DNA of 64,000 nt from DATJGF01 sp035495315 (GTDB lineage Bacteria > Verrucomicrobiota > Verrucomicrobiia > Limisphaerales > UBA8199): the NCBI GenBank assembly GCA_035495315.1, contig DATJGF010000194.1, positions 1-64,000 of the forward strand, given 5' to 3'. Positions 7,974-16,603 of the stretch are shown piece by piece. The notes beneath the pieces are model-generated. The model was not told where the DNA came from. It saw only the letters and a program-made list of their open reading frames with translations, and did no database searches. Position 1 is the first letter of the stretch; every line of letters starts with the position of its first letter. The translations under genes and the position numbers were made by a program.

Positions 7974-9032
7974 CTATAGTTTCAGCCTTAACTGCGCTTG
8001 CTCTGGTCGGCGAAACGCTGCGGTGGACAGCTCCGGCGCATCCTCGGGCAGACCCGCTTTTCGCCGTGCCACGCGAAACATGCGTGAAATTTGATCAGCA
8101 AAGATTCCCTCGCCCCGCATCCGTTTGCCAAATGCTGATTCGTACAGTTTTCCCTGGCGCATCGAGCGCAGGCGAGACAGGACCTTATCCTTTTTGTCGG
8201 GGAAATGCCGTTCCAGCCATTGCTCGAACAGGGGCGCTACAGCGTGCGGCAAACGCAACATGACAAAGCTCGCGGTTCGAGCACCGGCCGCGGCGGCGGC
8301 TTTCAAGAGGGCTGGTATTTCGTGATCCGTGAGGCCTGGGATCACCGGCGCCAATAACACGCCGACCGGGACGCCCGCCCGGCTGAGCGTCTCGATAGCC
8401 GAAAGGCGCGCTCCCGGGGGTGAGGTTCGCGGCTCCATCACCCGGCGCAATTCGGCATCAAGTGTCGTCAGAGAAATGAAGACCATGGCGGCGTGATTGC
8501 GCGCCAAATCGGCCAGCAGATCGATGTCTCTGGTCACCAGTTGGTTTTTCGTGATCAAGGCAACGGGGTTGCGAAACTCCGCCAGCACCTGGAGACAACC
8601 GCGCGTCAGCTTCAATCGCCGCTCGATCGGTTGGTAACAGTCCGTCACGCCACTAATGGCGATGACCTGGGGTTTCCATTTGGGAGACGATAACTCCTGG
8701 CGAAGCAACTCGGGCGCGTTCTGCTTCACCATGATGCGCGTCTCGAAATCCAACCCGGCGGAAAAGCCGAGGTACTCGTGGAATGGCCGGGCGTAGCAAT
8801 AGATGCAGCCGTGCTCGCAACCGCGGTAGGGATTTATGCTCGCCTCAAAACCAACGTCCGGGCTGTCATTATAAGCAATGATCGTTTGAGACAGGTCGCG
8901 CAGGAATTGGGTTCCGGGCAAAGGTTGCTGTTCGGGATCAGCATCCGGATCAGGCTCGAAATGGATCTTCTCGAATCGATTCGGCGGGTTGCTTGCGGCG
9001 CCCCGGGTCGCCAGCGGAGATCGTTGTGTCAT
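7974..9032 (-). CDS. PA0069/SPL-family radical SAM protein
   Basis: 352 residues. The 4Fe-4S cluster motif is C72xxxC76xxC79 in NPYRGCEHGCIYCYARPFHEYLG, the form seen in the PA0069 family, which is related to spore photoproduct lyase. Downstream blocks such as AISGVTDCYQPIER, VALITKNQLVTRD and GVPVGVLLAPVIPGLTDHEI are family hallmarks. These proteins use S-adenosylmethionine to make a 5'-deoxyadenosyl radical; the biological substrate is not established for this branch. The N-terminal ~45 residues are a Pro/Asp-rich lead-in. The gene is monocistronic, convergent with the toxin operon, and followed upstream by a nitroreductase-like gene on the same strand after 51 bp. Confidence 0.88.
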   Translation of the reverse strand: MTQRSPLATRGAASNPPNRFEKIHFEPDPDADPEQQPLPGTQFLRDLSQTIIAYNDSPDVGFEASINPYRGCEHGCIYCYARPFHEYLGFSAGLDFETRIMVKQNAPELLRQELSSPKWKPQVIAISGVTDCYQPIERRLKLTRGCLQVLAEFRNPVALITKNQLVTRDIDLLADLARNHAAMVFISLTTLDAELRRVMEPRTSPPGARLSAIETLSRAGVPVGVLLAPVIPGLTDHEIPALLKAAAAAGARTASFVMLRLPHAVAPLFEQWLERHFPDKKDKVLSRLRSMRQGKLYESAFGKRMRGEGIFADQISRMFRVARRKAGLPEDAPELSTAAFRRPEQAQLRLKL

Positions 9033-9083
9033 GGGACTAACACTCGAGCAAAGCGGGTCAAAATAAACTCTGTCTTCACTTCG

Positions 9084-9755
9084 TCACTTCGGATAACCGA
9101 TGGCCTGTGCCATGATTATTTTCTGGTTAGGACCCAGCTTCATGGCCTTTGCGAGCGGAGCGCGGTCCAGGTCATGGACCACTGTCGCCAATCCTGCTGA
9201 GGCGCAGAACAGGTAAAGGTTTTGGCAGATACATCCGGCATCGAAGGCGGCGTAAAACTCTCCCCGGTCAGGTTCGGCCTTGGCCAACCGCGAAAGATCG
9301 GCGACAAACACGAGGGTAACTGGCGCGGTCCTGGCGAATTCCTGGCCGCCAGTGCGCGGCCGAAGGTCATCACCAATCAATGCCTTTAACGCATTGGTCT
9401 TCGGCTCGTATAAGTACAAGCCCTCGGGCAAGGCGACATACAGATCCACTTCTTGGGAATTCATAGCTGAAGGTGCCGTTCGATTGCCGTTGGCGGGTCG
9501 ATTGATGCCGAATCCAGCCCAGAGCAGGTCTGCCAAAGTCTGATCCGCGAGTCTGTCTGCCTTTATGTCGCGAATAGTTTGTCGTTGAGTGAGAGCCACC
9601 ATTAGCGGTTTGCCGCCGTCGCTTCGCGGTGGTGGCAACAGAAGTGGCTTAAGTTCCTGCGCAGGAGCCGAGATCAAAAAGGCCGAAATTACGAAGGCCG
9701 CCGAGGCCCAACCAAATGAATTCGCTCCCATATTATTTCCCGATTGTTGGAACAT
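9084..9755 (-). CDS. Secreted nitroreductase / SagB-type oxidoreductase family protein
   Basis: 223 residues. The N-terminus contains a hydrophobic stretch ending in Ala-rich residues (WASAAFVISAFLISAPAQE), so export is likely. The body matches the nitroreductase fold of SagB/ThcOx type: QRQTIRDIKADRLADQTLADLLWAGFGINRP, then TAPSAMNSQEVDLYVALPEGLYLYEP, then AAFDAGCICQNLYLFCASAGLATVV, which holds FMN-proximal residues. Secreted short members are common in Bacteroidetes and Verrucomicrobia. The start could also be the ATG at 9731, which keeps the signal peptide. The substrate is unknown. It is 51 bp upstream of the radical SAM gene, with no clear functional link. Confidence 0.82.
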   Translation of the reverse strand: MFQQSGNNMGANSFGWASAAFVISAFLISAPAQELKPLLLPPPRSDGGKPLMVALTQRQTIRDIKADRLADQTLADLLWAGFGINRPANGNRTAPSAMNSQEVDLYVALPEGLYLYEPKTNALKALIGDDLRPRTGGQEFARTAPVTLVFVADLSRLAKAEPDRGEFYAAFDAGCICQNLYLFCASAGLATVVHDLDRAPLAKAMKLGPNQKIIMAQAIGYPK

Positions 9756-9861
9756 GACACGTAATCAGGCTCGCGGATCCTTGGGTGAGACCAGGAGCGA
9801 TCTGGAAGACGCCAGCCAACTGCTCCGACTGCATCCCCGCGGGCAGCCTTTTACTGGTCAA

Positions 9862-10317
9862 CTAAACCGGCTCCAGCTCTGGCTTGGCACATTCCAAACC
9901 CCAGTAGTGAGTAATGGTTTCAAACAGATGTTCCACTGCGCGGAAATTCATTGGTTTGACCATGTACGCGTTTGCTCCCAACTCGTAGGCGCGGTTGATA
10001 TCGTCCGGATTTTCTGAAGAAGACACGATGACAATGGGAATGCGACGCAGTGGCTGTCGGTTGGTCTTGACCCATTCCAGAACTTCAAAACCGCTTTTGC
10101 GAGGCATGCGGATGTCCATGACAATCAACCTGGGGACCGGAAAGGTATTCCGATCGGCGTACTTGCCATCCCCGCGCAGGTAAGAAACTGCCTCCTGTCC
10201 GTCGGTAACTACCTGAAGCGGGGTATGGATATCCGCCATTTTGAATGCACGTTTGACAATAAAAATGTCATTCAAGTCATCCTCGACCAGCAAGACTGTA
10301 AACGGCTCGTTTGGCAT
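9862..10317 (-). CDS. Orphan CheY/Rcp1-like single-domain response regulator
   Basis: 151 residues. The receiver pocket is VEDDLND (residues 11-17), the phospho-acceptor is D68 in LIVMDIRMP, the switch is IVIVSSS and the conserved Lys lies in AYMVKPMNF. The DGKYADRNTFPVPRLIV segment marks it as Rcp1-type. The ATG at 10317 is chosen because AGAAGAGC precedes it and the receiver starts five residues later; the longer open frame to 10455 runs into the divergent kdsA gene. No output domain and no neighbouring kinase. The tail (YWGLECAKPELEPV) is like the YW-containing tail of the receiver at 54256, so the two probably share ancestry. Confidence 0.92.
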   Translation of the reverse strand: MPNEPFTVLLVEDDLNDIFIVKRAFKMADIHTPLQVVTDGQEAVSYLRGDGKYADRNTFPVPRLIVMDIRMPRKSGFEVLEWVKTNRQPLRRIPIVIVSSSENPDDINRAYELGANAYMVKPMNFRAVEHLFETITHYWGLECAKPELEPV

Positions 10318-10411
10318 AAGCTCTTCTGGCTCAGTTTGCGTCCAATCTACGCGCAGTTGGAAAAAACGCCAGTCATTTACTTTGAAGCTAGCGACTGATA
10401 CAACATTCTTT

Positions 10412-11233
10412 GTGTTGACTAATTCCGCGCTTTGGAAGCATTTAAGCGCCCCCAACAGCCTGATTCTGATCGCCGGGCCTTGCGTAATTGAGAGCGAGAA
10501 ATTGTGCCTGGAGGTCGCATCTTTTTTAAAGAAGGCGTGCGACCGGTTGGGACTGGCCTATGTTTTCAAAGCCAGTTACGACAAAGCCAATCGAACCTCG
10601 GGTCAATCATACCGTGGACCGGGACTGGAATCAGGCCTTTCTGTTCTTGCCAAAGTTCGACAGAAGATCGGCGCGCCGGTCTTGACCGACGTTCACGATG
10701 AAGCACAAACCAGGGCGGCGGCCGAGGTCGTTGATATTCTTCAGATCCCCGCATTTCTGTGCCGGCAAACTGATCTGATCGCCGCCGCGGTGCACACCGA
10801 TCGGATCGTTAACCTTAAAAAGGGCCAGTTCTTATCACCTCCAGAAATGGGACAGGTCGTCAAAAAGGCCCGCGATGCGGGTGGCCGCAAGCTGCTGGTT
10901 ACCGAACGGGGGACTACGTTCGGATACAATAATCTCGTTGCCGATATGCGTTCGATTCCCATCATGCACAGGTTCGGTTTGCCGGTCATTTTTGACGCAA
11001 CGCATTCGGTGCAACTGCCGGGTGGCGGCGGCAATAAGTCCAGCGGGCAGCGGGAATTTGCCCCGGTTCTTGCACGGTGCGCGCTGGCTGCAGGGGCTAA
11101 TGGAGTCTTTATCGAAACCCACCCCCAGCCCAACCGGGCGCTGAGCGACGGCCCGAATATGATCCCGTTGGCCGAAATGCCTGCCTTGCTCAAAACCCTT
11201 CGCCAGGTATGGCTCGCCTCTCGGGGCGCCTAA
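10412..11233 (+). CDS. kdsA: 3-deoxy-D-manno-octulosonate 8-phosphate synthase
   Basis: About 273 residues from a likely GTG start at 10412, which places ~20 residues before LILIAGPCVIES, as in other KdsA proteins. TTG at 10415 is an alternative; there is no clear ribosome-binding site. Signature blocks: VFKASYDKANRTS, SYRGPGLESGL, VLTDVHDEAQ, DILQIPAFLCRQTDL, NLKKGQF, TERGTTFGYNNLVADMRS and VIFDATHSVQLPGG. The enzyme condenses phosphoenolpyruvate with arabinose 5-phosphate to make KDO-8-P for lipopolysaccharide core. It is divergent from a receiver gene with a 94-bp gap and is followed within 5 bp by an lptA-like gene, which fits LPS assembly. Confidence 0.95.
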   Translation: MLTNSALWKHLSAPNSLILIAGPCVIESEKLCLEVASFLKKACDRLGLAYVFKASYDKANRTSGQSYRGPGLESGLSVLAKVRQKIGAPVLTDVHDEAQTRAAAEVVDILQIPAFLCRQTDLIAAAVHTDRIVNLKKGQFLSPPEMGQVVKKARDAGGRKLLVTERGTTFGYNNLVADMRSIPIMHRFGLPVIFDATHSVQLPGGGGNKSSGQREFAPVLARCALAAGANGVFIETHPQPNRALSDGPNMIPLAEMPALLKTLRQVWLASRGA

Positions 11234-11238
11234 AAGCC

Positions 11239-13068
11239 ATGCCGTCCGTCTTTCCCCTTCTGAAAAGGCCGCTCGCTTTACTGATCTGTGGCGCCGCACT
11301 GGTCTTCAGCCTCGCAAGTGCACAAAATTTCGGAGAGATAAAAGGCCTGAAGTTGGCCGACCCATACGGGCCACCGCACGAAACACAGATAAAATCCCTG
11401 CTGCAGGCGGCCAAGGCGCGCCGCCTTCCAGACGGCCACTTTCTCTGCACCGACGCAAAGGTTCAAACCTTTGCAGAATCGGGTCAGGGCGAATTGGTGG
11501 TCAATGCTCCCGAGTGTTACGCGGCGTCAGGCGGAGAATGGGCACATTCGGCAGGGCCTTTGCGGCTGGAGACCGCCGATGGCAAGTTCTCGCTCGAAGG
11601 AGAGGGCTTTTTGTGGCAGCAAACGAATTCCGATCTGATGATTTCCAATCGGGTTCATACCGTGATTCATCAGAGTCTAATTGAGCCGGGGCCCGCAGGG
11701 TCGAGTACGCAAGCGCCCGAGTCGAAAGCCAATGGAATCGAGATTTTCTCGCGCCAATTCCAATATCAAAAGAAGACGGGATTGGGCGTTTACCGAGGAA
11801 ATGTTCACGTAGTGGGAACTAACTTCAGTTTGGCCTCGGAAGTATTGACGGTGGAATTACCGATGAATGAACGTCGACTGCAGAGCATCACGGCGGAGGA
11901 GAACGTTATTGTCGATTACACCAATATCCATGCGACGGCAAATCGAGCAGTGTATGCTACCGATACGGGGCTAATTCATCTCACAGGAAATCCTCGTTGG
12001 ATCAGCGAGCGTCGTGAGGGTAGCGCCGACGAGTTGGTGATTGATCGCACCAACCGAATTTTCCAAGCCGAGCGCAATGCCTGGTTGAAAATCCCGGCCC
12101 AACAGCAAGCCTCGATGAGTTTTTTTGGGCAGCCCACTAACGCCCCTGTGACACAAGGCGTAGCGACCAACCAATTCATTGAAGTTCGGTCCGATCGCTA
12201 TGAGTTTCGCACTAATTCGGCGCGTTTCTGGCAGCATGTGAACTTGAAACAATGGTCGGGAGAGAATCTGCGCGGAACAATGACTTGCTCGCAGATGAGC
12301 GTCACCTTTTCCGGCACGAACGAGCTGCAAAACCTGGTTGCGGAAACCAATGTTGTAATCGCGGATGATGAGCGGCGCTTGACCGGCAACAAGGCTGTCT
12401 ACACCGGCACCAATGGCTGGTTGGAATTGACGGAAAACCCCACGTGGAAGGACGGAGCGCGCGAAGGTCGAGGCGACCTGCTGCGCGTCCACAGCCAGCC
12501 ACAGGAAATGCAGGTGCGGGGGCATGGCTACTTGCGTCTTCCCGCCGATGAGCTTGGTCAGTCGATCGCGCTCAGCGGATCCACCGCGCCTAAGGCTACA
12601 CCCACTAAAGCGACACAAAATCAATTCGGAGAGATCTGGTGTGAGGATTACACACTGAAACCGGATCTGGCGATATTCGAGGGAGATGTGCGTGCCCGGC
12701 ATCCCCAGATGAACTGGGTGTGCAAACGTCTGACCATCCGTTCCTGGGCTGATGCCGGGAAGGTCCTTGTCGCTGAAGATGCGGTCGATTTTACATTGAT
12801 AGACGACAAAGGGATTATCCACGGGACAGGCGATAATGTGGTCTACACCAACTGGGTCAGCGGGACGATAACCAATGACGTGATGCACTTGAGAGGCAGA
12901 CCGGCAACCCTATCGATGACCAATACACTTGTAACCAATCCGAGCATCATTCTGGATCGAGCCAGCGGCACGTTAAGCGCGCCCGGAGGCGAATATAAGA
13001 TCACCGGGACAATGAAAGGCGCCGATACCAACATGTTCAGATTGCCAAAGAACAGAAACAGTCAATAA
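11239..13068 (+). CDS. Multi-repeat OstA/LptA-like LPS transport protein
   Basis: 609 residues, much longer than E. coli LptA (about 185). Start chosen at the ATG at 11239, 5 bp after the kdsA stop. Residues 1-29 are a signal peptide (LKRPLALLICGAALVFSLASAQ). At least three OstA-type beta-jellyroll units follow: GVYRGNVHVVGTNFSLASE through HATANRAVYATDTGLIHLTGNP; ARFWQHVNLKQWSGENLRGT through LTGNKAVYTGTNGWLELTENP; and AIFEGDVRARHPQMNWVCKR through GTGDNVVYTNWVSG. In the Lpt system such units form the periplasmic slide that carries LPS to LptD. With lptB directly downstream this protein probably serves as LptA, perhaps with LptC function fused in (inference). Confidence 0.85.
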   Translation: MPSVFPLLKRPLALLICGAALVFSLASAQNFGEIKGLKLADPYGPPHETQIKSLLQAAKARRLPDGHFLCTDAKVQTFAESGQGELVVNAPECYAASGGEWAHSAGPLRLETADGKFSLEGEGFLWQQTNSDLMISNRVHTVIHQSLIEPGPAGSSTQAPESKANGIEIFSRQFQYQKKTGLGVYRGNVHVVGTNFSLASEVLTVELPMNERRLQSITAEENVIVDYTNIHATANRAVYATDTGLIHLTGNPRWISERREGSADELVIDRTNRIFQAERNAWLKIPAQQQASMSFFGQPTNAPVTQGVATNQFIEVRSDRYEFRTNSARFWQHVNLKQWSGENLRGTMTCSQMSVTFSGTNELQNLVAETNVVIADDERRLTGNKAVYTGTNGWLELTENPTWKDGAREGRGDLLRVHSQPQEMQVRGHGYLRLPADELGQSIALSGSTAPKATPTKATQNQFGEIWCEDYTLKPDLAIFEGDVRARHPQMNWVCKRLTIRSWADAGKVLVAEDAVDFTLIDDKGIIHGTGDNVVYTNWVSGTITNDVMHLRGRPATLSMTNTLVTNPSIILDRASGTLSAPGGEYKITGTMKGADTNMFRLPKNRNSQ

Positions 13069-13086
13069 GCTGTCGACGAGATACTG

Positions 13087-13881
13087 ATGGCCGAACCACA
13101 AACAAAGCCACTGCTGCAGCCAACCGACCCTGATGTGCGCATCCCAAATGGCCTGAAGGAACCGTTGCTGTCGACAGACAACTTGGTAAAGGAGTATCGC
13201 CATCGTCGTGTTGTTAACGGTGTTTCAATCACCGTGGGAGCAGCCGAGATCGTGGGCCTTTTGGGCCCAAACGGAGCTGGCAAAACCACCACGTTCAATA
13301 TGGTCGTCGGCTTGATCAAGCCCGACGCGGGAGCGGTCAATTTTTGCCAGCGCAATATTACCCGTCAGCCGATGCATCAGCGCGCGCGACTCGGGATAGG
13401 TTACCTGACGCAAGAACCTTCGGTGTTTCGCAAGCTGACAGTCGAACAGAACATTCTGGCGATCCTCGAGACCTGCCAGATGAAGCGTGCGGAACGCTTA
13501 GTTCGGCTGAAGTATTTGCTCGACGAGCTTGATATGTCGCGCCTGGCCAAGAGCATGGCCTATACGCTGAGCGGCGGCGAGAAACGGCGGCTTGAAATCA
13601 CCCGCGCGCTGGTAACCAGCCCCAAACTGTTGCTGCTGGATGAGCCTTTCAGCGGCATTGATCCGATTGCCGTCTACGAGGTGCAGAAAATTATTCGCCG
13701 CTTGAGGGAACGCGGCTTGGGCATTCTGATCACGGATCATAATGTGCGTGAGACGCTAAAGTTGGTTGATCGTGCCTACCTGATCCACAGGGGCGAAGTC
13801 GTTTACGAAGGCGCCGCCGACCAGTTGGTTAATGACCCTAAAGCGCGAGAAATTTATCTTGGTCCGGAATTCAACCTTTAA
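13087..13881 (+). CDS. lptB: LPS export ABC transporter ATP-binding protein
   Basis: 264 residues. Walker A is GPNGAGKT at 60-67, the signature is YTLSGGEKRRLEITRAL, Walker B reads LLLLDEPFSGIDP and the switch His is in LITDHNVRETL. The sequence RLGIGYLTQEPSVFRKLTVEQNI is the LptB-type Q-loop region. A ~28-residue N-terminal extension precedes the ABC domain. LptB powers extraction of LPS by LptFG. The gene lies 18 bp after the lptA-like gene and 9 bp before hprK, matching the order known from proteobacteria once rpoN, hpf and ptsN are removed. lptF and lptG are not in the window. Confidence 0.93.
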   Translation: MAEPQTKPLLQPTDPDVRIPNGLKEPLLSTDNLVKEYRHRRVVNGVSITVGAAEIVGLLGPNGAGKTTTFNMVVGLIKPDAGAVNFCQRNITRQPMHQRARLGIGYLTQEPSVFRKLTVEQNILAILETCQMKRAERLVRLKYLLDELDMSRLAKSMAYTLSGGEKRRLEITRALVTSPKLLLLDEPFSGIDPIAVYEVQKIIRRLRERGLGILITDHNVRETLKLVDRAYLIHRGEVVYEGAADQLVNDPKAREIYLGPEFNL

Positions 13882-13890
13882 ACTGCCGCC

Positions 13891-14835
13891 ATGCGTGACC
13901 TTGTAACTGTCGAACGGTTCTATACCGAACAGGCCAGCGCCCTGGAACTCAATCTCGTCGCCGGAGCCAGCGGCCTGAAACGGCCCATCCGCGAACCCAC
14001 CGTTAACCGCCCGGGGTTGGTGCTTTCGGGGTTTACCCATTACTTCGCCTTTAAGCGGGTGCAGGTCATCGGCAATGCCGAGGCGAACTTTTTGAAATCG
14101 CTGCCCGAAGCGGAGCGCCAGAAGCGCTACGAGATTTTATTCTCCTATAAATTGCCCTGTGTCGTGTTTTCGCGCAATTTGCATCCCGACAAACTCTTTT
14201 TGAGAGCCGCTGAAAAAGCCGCCGTCCCGATTTTCCGCTGCCCGCTGGTAACGATGAAGTTCATTAACCTCGCCACCCTTGCCCTCGAGATGATGTTCGC
14301 ACCTCGCGGCACGGAAATGGGGAGCATGGTGGATATTCTTGGCGTGGGAGTCATTCTCCGCGGCGAAAGCGGGATCGGCAAAAGCGAGAGTGTGCTCGCG
14401 CTGATTGAACGTGGCTACAGCCTGGTCGCCGATGACATTACCAAAGTGACGCTCGTCGACGGACGCGAGGTAGTCGGCACCAGCGCCGAGGTGACCCGCA
14501 ATCACATGGAAGTGCGCGGAATCGGCATCATCAATGTCGCTGCGATGTTCGGGGTCCGAAGCATTCGCCACGAAAAAACCGTCGACCTGGTGGTGACACT
14601 GAAGGCTTGGAACGAGGTGCCGGACGTCGATCGCCTGGGCATGGACCAGGAATTTGTGAAAATACTGGGCATCGACATCGCTCATATCACTATTCCCGTG
14701 AGACCCGGGCGGGATCTGGCCCGGCTTATTGAAGTTGCCGCTTTCCAAGCCAAACTGAGATCCTCAGGTTACAATCCGGCTAAAGAACTGAACGACCGGC
14801 TCATCTCTCGCATGGCCGCGGCAGCCAAGCTTTAG
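13891..14835 (+). CDS. hprK: HPr kinase/phosphorylase
   Basis: 314 residues, normal for HprK. Walker A is GESGIGKS at 158-165, the ADD motif is at 180-182, and the signature MEVRGIGIINVAAMFG is at 206-221. The C-terminal PVRPGRDLARLIEVAA block is intact. The N-terminal domain (LNLVAGASGLKRPIREPTVNRPGLVLSGF) is of the usual type. One oddity: the position normally His before Gly in the HGxxVDVxGxGV block reads TEMGSMVDILGVGV here, so His is replaced by Met. HprK phosphorylates or dephosphorylates a Ser on HPr in response to metabolites. The HPr gene follows after 49 bp, and both probably act in carbon-linked regulation rather than sugar uptake. Confidence 0.95.
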   Translation: MRDLVTVERFYTEQASALELNLVAGASGLKRPIREPTVNRPGLVLSGFTHYFAFKRVQVIGNAEANFLKSLPEAERQKRYEILFSYKLPCVVFSRNLHPDKLFLRAAEKAAVPIFRCPLVTMKFINLATLALEMMFAPRGTEMGSMVDILGVGVILRGESGIGKSESVLALIERGYSLVADDITKVTLVDGREVVGTSAEVTRNHMEVRGIGIINVAAMFGVRSIRHEKTVDLVVTLKAWNEVPDVDRLGMDQEFVKILGIDIAHITIPVRPGRDLARLIEVAAFQAKLRSSGYNPAKELNDRLISRMAAAAKL

Positions 14836-14884
14836 ATTTTGTTGGAAAATCAATCTCGATTCGGCTACCTATAAGTACAGTCGG

Positions 14885-15184
14885 ATGAGCGCGAAAAGGC
14901 TAGCGGACAATAGTATTACGATGACCCGAGACATTCTGGTTGCCAACAAGCTGGGTATCCACGCCCGGCCCGCGGCTATGTTTGTCAAAACCGCCAATCG
15001 GTTCACTTGTGATATTTTCGTCGAAAAGGACGGTGAAAAGGTCAACGGCAAGAGCATCATGGGTTTGATGATGCTGGCCGCAGGTCCGGGCAGCAAATTG
15101 ACCGTTTACGCTCAAGGCCATGATGCGTCGCAAGCCTTGTCCGAACTCGAAACCCTCGTCAAACGCAAGTTCGACGAGGAGTAA
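14885..15184 (+). CDS. ptsH: HPr phosphocarrier protein
   Basis: 99 residues from the ATG at 14885; an internal ATG at 14921 gives an 87-residue protein with the active-site His at position 14, closer to classical HPr, and may be the true start. The enzyme I site is LGIHARPAAMFVK, and the HprK target Ser is in VNGKSIMGLMMLAA. Both phosphorylation sites are intact, unlike Crh-type proteins that lose the His. No enzyme I or PTS permease gene is nearby. Pairing with hprK suggests a regulatory HPr. Spacing (49 bp after hprK, 17 bp before gatC) suggests one transcript. Confidence 0.95.
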   Translation: MSAKRLADNSITMTRDILVANKLGIHARPAAMFVKTANRFTCDIFVEKDGEKVNGKSIMGLMMLAAGPGSKLTVYAQGHDASQALSELETLVKRKFDEE

Positions 15185-15201
15185 TTACCGCGCGCAGGGA
15201 T

Positions 15202-15486
15202 ATGCCCGCTGAGATCGATATCAAATATGTTGCACACCTGGCGCGCCTGGCTCTGACCGCGGAGGAGGAGTCCAAACTGGGTGCCCAACTCAGCAGCATT
15301 CTCCATTACGTAGAGAAATTAAAAGAAGTAGATATCACAGGGGTCGAGCCCACTGCCCACGCCTTTCCGCTGGTCAATGTCACTCGCCCGGATGAAGTCC
15401 AACCCTCGATGGACCATGAGCAAGCGTTGCGCAATGCCCCCGCTCAGGCAAATGGGCTGTTTTTAGTCCCGAAAATCGTTGAGTAA
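15202..15486 (+). CDS. gatC: Aspartyl/glutamyl-tRNA amidotransferase subunit C
   Basis: 94 residues, the usual GatC size. Landmarks are IKYVAHLARLALTAEEESKLGAQLSSIL, EVDITGVEPTAHAFPLVNVTRPDEV and the C-terminal GLFLVPKIVE. GatC stabilises the GatAB amidotransferase that converts misacylated Glu-tRNA(Gln) or Asp-tRNA(Asn) to the amidated forms. CAGGGAT lies just upstream as ribosome-binding site. gatA normally follows, but here a convergent gene is next, so gatA and gatB are encoded elsewhere. gatC is the last gene of the plus-strand run starting at kdsA. Confidence 0.93.
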   Translation: MPAEIDIKYVAHLARLALTAEEESKLGAQLSSILHYVEKLKEVDITGVEPTAHAFPLVNVTRPDEVQPSMDHEQALRNAPAQANGLFLVPKIVE

Positions 15487-15509
15487 AGAAGCGACTGTAG
15501 GACCAATAG

Positions 15510-15532
15510 GCCGCAGGAGACGAATTAGCGGC
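15510..15532. terminator. Weak hairpin between convergent gatC and permease genes
   Basis: The arms GCCGC (15510-15514) and GCGGC (15528-15532) face each other in the 65-bp gap between converging genes. The stem is only five pairs and no T-run follows. Confidence 0.25.
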
Positions 15533-15551
15533 GAGAGTTGGCTGGTTGCAT

Positions 15552-16601
15552 TCAACTACGTCTCCTCCTCTGCGCCAACACGGCAACGATGATAATCCCA
15601 CCGGTTAGCATCAACCGGCTTGCCTCCGGAACGGCATTGATGCTGAGAATTTTTTCCAAATATCCGATGGTCAAAGTGCCCAACAGTGTCAGGCCAATCC
15701 CACCGCGACCACCGGCAAGCGTCGTGCCTCCGATGACGACGATTGCTATCGCGTTCAACTCGTAACCGGCACCGGTCTCCGGATCTCCTTGCTGTTCCTG
15801 TGCGGCCTGGCAGATGCCAGCCACCCCCGCTAGTAATCCACACAATGCATAGGCAAACACTTTGGCCTGCCGGACGGGAACACCTGATAGCCGAGCCGCC
15901 TCCTCATTGCCGCCGATGCCATACAAATATCGCCCCCAGCAATGCCGCGATAACAAGATTCCCGCCAGCAACGCACAAAACAGAAAAATAACTGTAACCA
16001 CCGAAACGTGCCCCCCCAGGATGCGACTATCGAGAAAGTTGAAAATGGCGGGCACATCGACGTAACGATAGGAGCCATCAGGGTTCTTGACCGCGGTCGA
16101 GACCTTTGTCCCGCCCGAAATGGTTTTTGCTAATCCGCGGGCGAAGACCATCATCGCCAATGTAGCGATGAAAGGCTGAATGCCGAACCAGGCCGTAATA
16201 CCTCCCGAGACTGCACCGCAGGTCAGGCCAAGCAATAGCGCGACCGGGATGCCGAGCCATGGTGTCCATCCCCAATGGATCGTCATCATGGAAAAACTCA
16301 CGGCTACTAAGGCAAGGACACTGCCGACTGCCAGATCGATCCCCCCGCTGATAATCACCAGGGTGAGTCCGCAGGCCAATATGCCAAATACCGATGCCTG
16401 CCGTAGCGCGTCGCGGTGGGTTCCGATTTTGAAAAAAGCTCCGTGTGCATTGAACAACGCCCCGATTAGGAGCACCAACAATAACGCCACCAGGGCGCGT
16501 GTCGCCGGAATGCTCCAGAGCCGGGCCAACCGACTTGACTCTGAGGCAGCGGGCTGCCTCAGCTTCGCGGACGATGATAATGTTCCAGCCGGGGCTCCCA
16601 T
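15552..16601 (-). CDS. Sugar ABC transporter permease (RbsC/AraH type)
   Basis: 349 residues with about 8-10 hydrophobic segments. The signature region GGIDLAVGSVLALVAVSFSMM and FGIQPFIATLAMMVFARGLA are characteristic of ribose/xylose-type inner-membrane permeases, as is YGIGGNEEAARLSGVPVRQAKVFAYALCG. A non-conserved loop between two segments contains KNPDGSYRYVDVPAIFNF. It moves a sugar with a periplasmic binding protein and a tandem ATPase, neither of which is encoded nearby. The ATG lies 2 bp after the stop of the pectate-lyase-like gene with a possible site AGGG, so the permease is co-transcribed with polysaccharide-degrading genes. The sugar may be arabinose or a uronate (inference). Confidence 0.9.
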   Translation of the reverse strand: MGAPAGTLSSSAKLRQPAASESSRLARLWSIPATRALVALLLVLLIGALFNAHGAFFKIGTHRDALRQASVFGILACGLTLVIISGGIDLAVGSVLALVAVSFSMMTIHWGWTPWLGIPVALLLGLTCGAVSGGITAWFGIQPFIATLAMMVFARGLAKTISGGTKVSTAVKNPDGSYRYVDVPAIFNFLDSRILGGHVSVVTVIFLFCALLAGILLSRHCWGRYLYGIGGNEEAARLSGVPVRQAKVFAYALCGLLAGVAGICQAAQEQQGDPETGAGYELNAIAIVVIGGTTLAGGRGGIGLTLLGTLTIGYLEKILSINAVPEASRLMLTGGIIIVAVLAQRRRRS

Positions 16602-16603
16602 CC

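Noticed and set aside
14137..14748. Minus-strand frame of 203 codons
   Set aside because: It is antisense to hprK, whose motifs are fully conserved.
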